Positions 58,097 through 64,000 of a DNA stretch of 64,000 nucleotides are shown here, one piece after another. The position numbers and the translations under genes were made by a program. The stretch lies in contig NZ_KB906992.1 in NCBI RefSeq assembly GCF_000381745.1, positions 1-64,000 of the forward strand, written 5' to 3'. Every line of letters starts with the position of its first letter. The first letter of the stretch is position 1. The notes under the pieces are model-generated. The model made no database searches and was not told the DNA's origin. It saw only the letters and a program-made list of their open reading frames with translations. The DNA comes from Psychromonas ossibalaenae ATCC BAA-1528 (GTDB taxonomy: Bacteria > Pseudomonadota > Gammaproteobacteria > Enterobacterales > Psychromonadaceae).

Positions 58097-58498
58097 ATGG
58101 CACATTCTCTCTATGAACTAGCAATAAGAAGTCACGCTTTAAAGCTGCTTCTAGGGCAGCTGCTGCTCGTTGTGCTCATGGTGTTGATGACAGAGTTTAC
58201 ATCAGATCACCGCTCGGCACGATCGGCACTGTTAGGCGGGCTTATTTTTCTAGTTCCGCAGTTTATATTCACTAAATTATCTTTTCTATTTATGGGAGCA
58301 GGAAAGCAGCTGTTAACTAATTCTCTCATGATGTTTGGATATTTTTGTAAGTTTACTTTAATGATCCTGCTATTTTTAGTTGTTCTTAATCACCCGCAAG
58401 TTGATCATTTCAACCTATTTATTACCTTTACCATTGTTATGTTTTCACAAGTTTTCAGTTTATTACGACCACTTCCACCAAAGGCTGTTAACTGCTAA
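58097..58498 (+). CDS. atpI: ATP synthase subunit I-like membrane protein (AtpI)
   Basis: A 133-residue protein with four hydrophobic segments (about 17-34, 44-62, 76-97, 104-121), matching the AtpI family that heads F-type ATP synthase operons and helps c-ring assembly or magnesium supply. Here no atpB follows; the next genes are ravA-viaA. A TATAAT hexamer at 58019-58024 may serve as -10. Assignment rests on topology and sequence pattern. Confidence 0.7.
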   Translation: MAHSLYELAIRSHALKLLLGQLLLVVLMVLMTEFTSDHRSARSALLGGLIFLVPQFIFTKLSFLFMGAGKQLLTNSLMMFGYFCKFTLMILLFLVVLNHPQVDHFNLFITFTIVMFSQVFSLLRPLPPKAVNC

Positions 58499-58671
58499 CT
58501 TTTTGTAGTGTCTGTAACGACTGAAGGACCAGTCATTACACTTCTTTCATAATCCCCCCAAGTGCTCCCCCTGTTAATTGATATGTATAGTTAAAATCAC
58601 AGATAAATTTTCATACCTGCTGTATCTCATGTAATGTGACACTCAGATATTTATATTTCCAGGAAAGTTAA

Positions 58672-60300
58672 ATGACGGTTTTACAGAACACCATTGCAGA
58701 TCGGATCGAAGCACTAATTGACCAGCTGTCTTATGGTATTTACGAGCGTAGAGACGCAATTAGATTATGTTTATTAGCAGCACTTAGTGGTGAAAGCGTT
58801 TTTTTATTAGGCCCTCCTGGAATTGCCAAAAGCTTAATCGCCAAGCGTATGATTAAAATATTTGAAGACGAAAGTTATTTTGAATATCTAATGACACGAT
58901 TCTCCACACCAGAAGAAATATTCGGTCCTTTATCGATCAAAGCCTTAAAAGATGAAGGAAAATATATTCGCTTAACCGAAGGTTATCTGCCTAAAGCAAA
59001 AGTAGTCTTTCTAGATGAAATATGGAAAGCCGGGCCGGCAATTCTAAATACTCTTCTCACGGTTATTAACGAAAGAACTTTCCATAACGGCGTAGAGCAC
59101 GAAAATGTGCCTATGCGGGTGATTGTTTCTGCCTCGAATGAGCTTCCTGGAGCTGACGCAGGTTTAGAAGCCTTATATGACCGCATGCTGCTTCGTTTAT
59201 ATCTGCACCCCATTCAGGACAAAAAAAACTTTAAAGCCATGCTGGTGCAGAAACCGCTCAGCAGAAGTGCGGGTAATGTAAAAAAAGTCAGCAATGATGA
59301 ATTTGATTTATGGCAGAAAGAGATTGCGGAAGTAAATTTAAGCGAGCACTGTTTTGAGCTTATCTATGAACTAAAGCTATTTTTAGAACAAAAAAACAGC
59401 AGCGGCAGTCAAATTAAAGAGCCGGTTTATGTATCAGACCGACGCTGGAAAAAGTCTATGAAACTACTGCAGGCCTGTGCCTATTTTAACGGCCGCAGTG
59501 AAGTTTTAGAAACAGACCTCTTTATATTAAAAGACTGTATCTGGCATGACCTTGCCTCAAGAGACGCCATTCTTGAAGTTATTCATGATTTTGCAAAACG
59601 ACGTTTTTGTGACCAGGACGAAGTACAAAGCACGATAGTGCAGCTGAACGAAAAAATCTCATTACTGGATAATGAATTTGCTAATCGCTTTGCAACCCGA
59701 TTAGCTTCCGATATGAGACTCACCAAAATACGTTATAAATTAAATGATCAGCAGGTTACAACTCAAGTTCATAACGGCCTGCCTAATATGTGTAAAATTG
59801 CTTTAATTGGTGAATACGACATTTTAGAAGAGGGCTCACAGGAAAAAGCGCAATGGTTATACCTAGGCTTAGATGATTTCCAAAAGCAGATAAAAAGCGG
59901 TTCATGTGTGGTAAAAGGTTATGTTAATGATCGCATTAACGGCACCTGGTTAAATTTTACAGTTGATGAAAACCGCCATCTGCATGTGCAGAACTTTTCT
60001 AATCAGGCAATTCCGGTTGCTGTTTTAAGCAGCGAAGCTTTACTCGATATTAATGAAAACTGGTTATTACCCTTACAGGCCCTTGATCAAGAGATACAAA
60101 ATATAGAAAGTAACATTTTAAAAAACCAGCTGGAATTCAGCACAATGAACAAGAACATTTTTGTTGGCAACGATTTCATTGAAGATGTAGCTAAAAGTTT
60201 AGGGGCGTTAACTTTAGAGCTAAATAATATTAAAGAGCGCAAAGAGGCATTAAAAACACGTCTATCTGCCACCGCCAAACTTTTCGGACAAGGCAGCTAA
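58672..60300 (+). CDS. ravA: MoxR-type AAA+ ATPase RavA
   Basis: Hexameric ATPase of 542 residues (E. coli RavA 498). Walker A LLGPPGIAKSLIAKR at 46-60, VVFLDEIWKAGPAILNTLL as Walker B, ASNELPGADAGLEALYDRMLLR as sensor and arginine-finger region, then the RavA-specific LARA-type C-terminal part. In E. coli RavA binds the lysine decarboxylase LdcI and acts with ViaA on respiratory complexes. AGGAAAG precedes the ATG; viaA begins directly behind the stop. Confidence 0.93.
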   Translation: MTVLQNTIADRIEALIDQLSYGIYERRDAIRLCLLAALSGESVFLLGPPGIAKSLIAKRMIKIFEDESYFEYLMTRFSTPEEIFGPLSIKALKDEGKYIRLTEGYLPKAKVVFLDEIWKAGPAILNTLLTVINERTFHNGVEHENVPMRVIVSASNELPGADAGLEALYDRMLLRLYLHPIQDKKNFKAMLVQKPLSRSAGNVKKVSNDEFDLWQKEIAEVNLSEHCFELIYELKLFLEQKNSSGSQIKEPVYVSDRRWKKSMKLLQACAYFNGRSEVLETDLFILKDCIWHDLASRDAILEVIHDFAKRRFCDQDEVQSTIVQLNEKISLLDNEFANRFATRLASDMRLTKIRYKLNDQQVTTQVHNGLPNMCKIALIGEYDILEEGSQEKAQWLYLGLDDFQKQIKSGSCVVKGYVNDRINGTWLNFTVDENRHLHVQNFSNQAIPVAVLSSEALLDINENWLLPLQALDQEIQNIESNILKNQLEFSTMNKNIFVGNDFIEDVAKSLGALTLELNNIKERKEALKTRLSATAKLFGQGS

Positions 60301-61692
60301 GTGTCTTCTATATTCTCTTCACTAATAGATGAGACTCTGCTGGAAATTACTACTCAAAGTCGTAATGCAGATGATGCACAGATAAGTTTCATAGAGAACT
60401 GGAAAAACGATTTAATTTCATTATTAGCAGAAGCGCCAATGCCTGCTTCTTTAAATAATGAAATAACCCTGTGTGAGATGTCACGCCTTTTATCTCCCAT
60501 AAAATTACGCAGTAAAGTCCCTTCAATTCTACAAAAAATACAAGCAGATTCTAATTTCTACCAGTCGGGAATTTCTCTGCTCCAGCAGAATCAGACCATG
60601 CCTGACACGGTGTTTTTTGCTGTTTTTATTGATCAATGGCAGCAGTCTATCGAACAGGCTGTTCACCAGCACCAGACAGAATTAATAGAAGAAAAAAGAA
60701 AAGAGTTATTAAAAGAACTACAATTGAGAAATGAGAATTTAGAGGACTTAACTGCTGTTGTAGACAAGGAGTTGTTAAGCAATGGAGAGCGCCTCTGGGA
60801 TCTGTCTAAAGGCAGACTTACCCATATTGATATCAGTTTACTGCAGCGCTTTACCAGGCACCTGACTAATACTCCCGAGTTAAAAGAAATTGCAGCGCAG
60901 TTAGGAAGAATGGCCATTGCGCATGTCGATAATAAAGAAACACCAAACAGCTACGAGACGTGGGTTTTAGATAACAGTTATCAGGATGATATTCCAGATG
61001 ATATGCAGGGCGTCAGTTACAGTAATGAGATATCACGAATGCTCCAGACCGAAGCGGTTAATTTAACTTTTCCTGAGCTGGAAATTATTTTTTACAAGCG
61101 TTATATCGAACGACATCTATTGTCTTATCAGTATCAAGGTGCCGTTGATCAGTATAAAAAAATAACTCAGTTCAGAGATATTACAGATGATAATGAAGAA
61201 AACGGCGGCCCGTTTATTATCTGCGTAGACAGCTCAACATCGATGAAAGGCTTTCCTGAGCTAACGGCAAAATCAATCTGTTACGCATTATTTCAGATAG
61301 CCTTTGAACAGAAGCGCCAGTGTTTTCTTATGATGTTTTCTAATGAAGTTATTACTTTTCCAATAACCAAAACAACCAGTCTGGCAACTATACTGACCTT
61401 TTTATCTTCAAGTTTTCGTGGAGGAACGGATTTAAAACCGGTCATCGCGAAATCAATTGAGTTAATGAAAGGGCAGCTGTATAAGAATGCCGACACCCTG
61501 ATAATTTCAGATTTTATCGCTCAGAAACTACCTAGCGATCTGGCTAATGAGATACGGGCTTTAAAAATCAACAAAAATAGATTTCATGCCGTTTGTTTAT
61601 CATCGGACGGTAACCCGGAACTGATGGAAGTATTTGATCATATCTGGAAGTACTCATCAATTTTAAGCAAACGCTTTACTCAGATTCGTTGA
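60301..61692 (+). CDS. viaA: VWA-domain protein ViaA, partner of RavA
   Basis: 463-residue protein with a C-terminal von Willebrand A domain: ICVDSSTSMKGFPE carries the DxSxS metal site, SSFRGGTDLKPVI the Thr, and LIISDF the Asp. The N-terminal helical half is that of ViaA. GTG start immediately after the ravA TAA implies coupled translation. Confidence 0.93.
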   Translation: MSSIFSSLIDETLLEITTQSRNADDAQISFIENWKNDLISLLAEAPMPASLNNEITLCEMSRLLSPIKLRSKVPSILQKIQADSNFYQSGISLLQQNQTMPDTVFFAVFIDQWQQSIEQAVHQHQTELIEEKRKELLKELQLRNENLEDLTAVVDKELLSNGERLWDLSKGRLTHIDISLLQRFTRHLTNTPELKEIAAQLGRMAIAHVDNKETPNSYETWVLDNSYQDDIPDDMQGVSYSNEISRMLQTEAVNLTFPELEIIFYKRYIERHLLSYQYQGAVDQYKKITQFRDITDDNEENGGPFIICVDSSTSMKGFPELTAKSICYALFQIAFEQKRQCFLMMFSNEVITFPITKTTSLATILTFLSSSFRGGTDLKPVIAKSIELMKGQLYKNADTLIISDFIAQKLPSDLANEIRALKINKNRFHAVCLSSDGNPELMEVFDHIWKYSSILSKRFTQIR

Positions 61693-61744
61693 TAGAGTTA
61701 CTGGAATGCAATCAACAAAAAGCTGTTCCACGTTTAAAATTATT

Positions 61745-61760
61745 TGTTTCACGTGGAACA
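61745..61760. promoter_or_regulatory. parS centromere site between viaA and avtA
   Basis: TGTTTCACGTGGAACA, identical to the site in recF. A half-match, TGTTCCACGT, lies 21 bp before at 61724-61733 in the other orientation, making an inverted pair. Confidence 0.85.
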
Positions 61761-61782
61761 GATTCTGTTTTATTTTCACTGT

Positions 61783-63033
61783 TTAGTTTTCGTATAACTC
61801 ATTAATCATATCAGCTAAAATCGTAATACCGCGCTCAACTACATCATCTTCCTGGGCATAGTTCAAACGAATACACTCCTGAGTATGTTTCCATTCTTGA
61901 TCTAACCCCGGAAAAAAGTAATGTCCAGAGACGATCAGCAGACCTTTAGCTTTAAGGTTTTTATATAATTCATTTGAAGAAATAGGTAGGTCTTTAAACC
62001 ATAACCATAAAAACAAAGCGCCTTCTGCTTTATGAATTTTGAAGTTTGGTGTGGTGATTTTTGACTGTAGAAGTGTTACCGCCTTTTCTGCTTTATTTTG
62101 ATAATAGGGCTTAATCACCTCATCACTAAGCTTAATAATCTCTTTTGTTTTAACTAATGGAAGCGCAATTTCCGGGCCTATACCTCCCGGTGACAATGCC
62201 ATGATTCCGGATAAATTAGACATCGCTTTAACAATAGCCGGGTTGGCAATAACAATGCCGCAGCGTGCACCCGGTAAACCAAATTTTGATAAGCTTAAGC
62301 ATAAAATGGTATTCGCATTCCAGAAGGGTGTTGCTTCAGCAAAGATAATATTTGGGAAGGGTGTCCCGTAAGCATTATCAATAATTAAAGGAATATTGTT
62401 GTCCTGCGCCAGCTGATCCAGATGAGTAATCTCATCATCGGTTAAGACATTACCCGTCGGATTAGTCGGACGAGAAACACAGATAGCCCCGATATCTTTG
62501 CTTATTTCTAATGCATCAAAGTCAACATGATACTTAAATAAGCCGTTTTCTAATTCAGTTATTTTTGGACGAACAGCAACAAATGCATCTTCAGAAACAC
62601 TGGCATCAGCATAACCGATATACTCAGGAGCTAATGGAAATAGGATTTTTTTCTTTTTACCGGCACTAAAATTTCCGCCTAATAGATTAAACAGATAAAA
62701 GAAAGCATTCTGACTGCCGTTAGTAAGCATGATATTTTCCGAGCTTAAATCCCAGCCATAGAGATCATTAAACAATTCAGCAAGTGCATTGATAAAACTG
62801 TTTTTACCCTGTGGTCCGTCATAGTTTGCCAGTGTATTAATCAACTTTCCCTGGGTTAACAATTCCTGCATCAACTCCGCCAGTCGAGTTTGGATCTCCG
62901 GTATTGATGCCGGATTACCGCCACCCAGCATTAAAATATCATCCCCGCCTTGAACTCCCTCATTGAGGTCATCCATTAGTTCAGTAATTCCTGAATGCTG
63001 GGTAAATTTATTTCCGAAGATTGAGTAAGGCAT
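61783..63033 (-). CDS. avtA: Valine-pyruvate aminotransferase AvtA
   Basis: PLP transaminase of 416 residues (E. coli 417) linking alanine and valine pools. FGNKFTQHSGITELMDDLN, MLGGGNPASIPE, NYDGPQGK, VSRPTNPTGNVLTDDE, and the PLP-lysine block LSLSKFGLPGARCGI. Leftward single gene; a parS-like site lies 33 bp upstream. Confidence 0.95.
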   Translation of the reverse strand: MPYSIFGNKFTQHSGITELMDDLNEGVQGGDDILMLGGGNPASIPEIQTRLAELMQELLTQGKLINTLANYDGPQGKNSFINALAELFNDLYGWDLSSENIMLTNGSQNAFFYLFNLLGGNFSAGKKKKILFPLAPEYIGYADASVSEDAFVAVRPKITELENGLFKYHVDFDALEISKDIGAICVSRPTNPTGNVLTDDEITHLDQLAQDNNIPLIIDNAYGTPFPNIIFAEATPFWNANTILCLSLSKFGLPGARCGIVIANPAIVKAMSNLSGIMALSPGGIGPEIALPLVKTKEIIKLSDEVIKPYYQNKAEKAVTLLQSKITTPNFKIHKAEGALFLWLWFKDLPISSNELYKNLKAKGLLIVSGHYFFPGLDQEWKHTQECIRLNYAQEDDVVERGITILADMINELYEN

Positions 63034-63065
63034 TTATTTTCCTATATTGTTGTACTTTAGAAATG

Positions 63066-63081
63066 TGTTTCACATGAAACA
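63066..63081. promoter_or_regulatory. parS-like site upstream of avtA
   Basis: TGTTTCACATGAAACA differs by one base from the consensus TGTTTCACGTGAAACA. Third member of the local group. Confidence 0.65.
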
Positions 63082-63163
63082 GGTAAAAAATTATAGTTTG
63101 TTTATAAACAAGCTTTACCATAGCAGGCAAAGCGAAAAAAATATAATGTTTCAGCAGATACAA

Positions 63164-63189
63164 AAAAGCTCAGTAAAAACTGAGCTTTT
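63164..63189 (-). terminator. Rho-independent terminator of glyS
   Basis: AAAAGCTCAGT-AAAA-ACTGAGCTTTT, perfect 11-bp stem, 44 bp behind the glyS stop. Confidence 0.88.
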
Positions 63190-63232
63190 AAAAACAATTC
63201 AGACTTAAACAGAAAGCCGATAAATTTTCACA

Positions 63233-64000
63233 TTATAAAACCGATACATCAGCAACCTGCAGGAACAGATTACGTAAACGGTTTAATATTGCTAAACGAT
63301 TCTGTTTTACTGCTTCATTTTCAGCCATAACCATTACGTTATCGAAGAAAACGTCCACAGGAGCTTGTAGAGAAGCAAGTTCGAACAAGGCTGCCTCGTA
63401 GTCTCCGACTGCAAATAAAGGGCTTAGCTTGCTTTCTAGAGAGCCTAAAATTTCAGCTAATGCCTTTTCTGCATCTTCTTCAAGCAGAGAAGCATCCACA
63501 TCTGTATTAATATCACCTTTAACTTTCGCTAATATATTACTAATACGCTTGTTGGCTGCTGCAATCGGTGCAGCTTCAGGCAGTTCCTGGAACTTAGCAA
63601 CAGCTTGAATACGTTTTTCAAAATCAACGGGTTTAGTCGGACGACGATCCAGCACAGACTGAATCAGTTCAACTGAAAAACCATTGGCCTGATAAGTTGC
63701 ACGGAAACGGGCAAATAAGAAATCAACAACATCATTAACAACATTAGTATTAGTTAATTTACCACCGTACTGTGCTTTAGCAATTTCAGCTAATTCAACA
63801 ATATCTAAGTCTAGGTTTTTATCTGTAATGATACGCAGTAAACCAATCGCAGCGCGGCGAAGGGCAAACGGGTCTTTATCACCTTTAGGTGCCTGGCCGA
63901 TACCAAAGATACCTACTAATGTATCCAGTTTGTCAGCTAAAGAAACCGCACACGCCACTAATGACGTAGGCAGTTTATCACCAGCAAAACGCGGCAGATA
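63233..64000 (-). CDS. glyS: Glycyl-tRNA synthetase beta subunit, C-terminal part (5' end outside window)
   Basis: 256 codons of the tRNA-binding beta subunit, open to the window edge: [85 protein letters not shown] and the C-terminal [14 protein letters not shown]. The full protein is near 690 residues. glyQ is expected upstream, beyond the window. Confidence 0.97.
   Translation of the reverse strand, partial: YLPRFAGDKLPTSLVACAVSLADKLDTLVGIFGIGQAPKGDKDPFALRRAAIGLLRIITDKNLDLDIVELAEIAKAQYGGKLTNTNVVNDVVDFLFARFRATYQANGFSVELIQSVLDRRPTKPVDFEKRIQAVAKFQELPEAAPIAAANKRISNILAKVKGDINTDVDASLLEEDAEKALAEILGSLESKLSPLFAVGDYEAALFELASLQAPVDVFFDNVMVMAENEAVKQNRLAILNRLRNLFLQVADVSVL

Noticed and set aside
61724-61739. 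A fourth full parS site
   Set aside because: Only the TGTTCCACGT half matches; the other half (TTAAAA) does not, so it is noted as a half-site.

Overview
The window looks like the replication-origin-proximal part of the chromosome of a marine, low-GC gammaproteobacterium. The gene order (rpmH-rnpA-yidD-yidC-mnmE diverging from dnaA-dnaN-recF-gyrB; def-fmt-rsmB-trkA-trkH; dprA-smg-purE-tsaC-aroE; ccoG, srkA-dsbA), the protein sequences and the two CsrB-type RNAs all fit the Alteromonadales/Vibrionales side of the class. Psychromonas or a close relative is my best guess, from recalled similarity only.

Left end (1-2.5 kb): a leftward tatA-tatB-tatC operon in which tatC is cut after 157 codons by an IS1595-family (ISXO2-like) insertion sequence that runs off the window, followed by a YigL-type HAD phosphatase. 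From 2.5 to 15.3 kb lies a catabolic island for unsaturated glycosaminoglycan disaccharides, most likely chondroitin type. A leftward operon agaR-agaZ-agaS-agaV-agaW-agaE-agaF-agaA-kduI-kduD-GH105 hydrolase is divergent from a Tat-signal sulfatase and a KdgM-type outer-membrane porin. Inferred scheme: the porin admits oligosaccharides, the sulfatase desulfates outside the cytoplasm, the mannose-family PTS imports and phosphorylates, GH105 splits off the unsaturated uronate (then KduI, KduD), and AgaA and AgaS convert the amino sugar phosphate. The shared 425-bp intergenic region holds CRP-like sites and 10-bp-phased TTTCG/TTTCA repeats.

15.3-44.2 kb is mostly housekeeping: a histidine phosphatase, glmS, a respiratory D-lactate dehydrogenase, rmuC, trkH/trkA, rsmB-fmt-def, a LysM protein, dprA (apparently with an ATT start), smg, a topoisomerase-type zinc-finger protein, purE, tsaC, aroE, two small conserved genes, ccoG, a MITE-like repeat, srkA, dsbA (CGHC active site), a P-loop protein plus coaA, glpX, argD, pabA and a YfcH-type epimerase.

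44.2-46.2 kb has no protein genes. It carries two tandem leftward CsrB-family regulatory RNAs of about 470 and 555 nt, arrays of small hairpins with AGGAT loops. Each has a matching upstream UvrY/GacA-type site; the longer one differs by an internal 85-bp tandem duplication. A third copy of the 3' terminator lies behind the adjacent porin gene. That porin has Pho-box-like and Fur-box-like sites upstream.

47.4-64 kb is the dnaA neighbourhood. The 530 bp before dnaA carry nine GATC sites, three AGATCT hexamers and a perfect DnaA box. Two perfect parS sites (one inside recF) and one near-perfect site lie within 12 kb of dnaA. After gyrB come a solitary atpI-like gene, ravA-viaA, avtA and the 3' part of glyS. 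I saw no tRNA, rRNA, CRISPR array or prophage.
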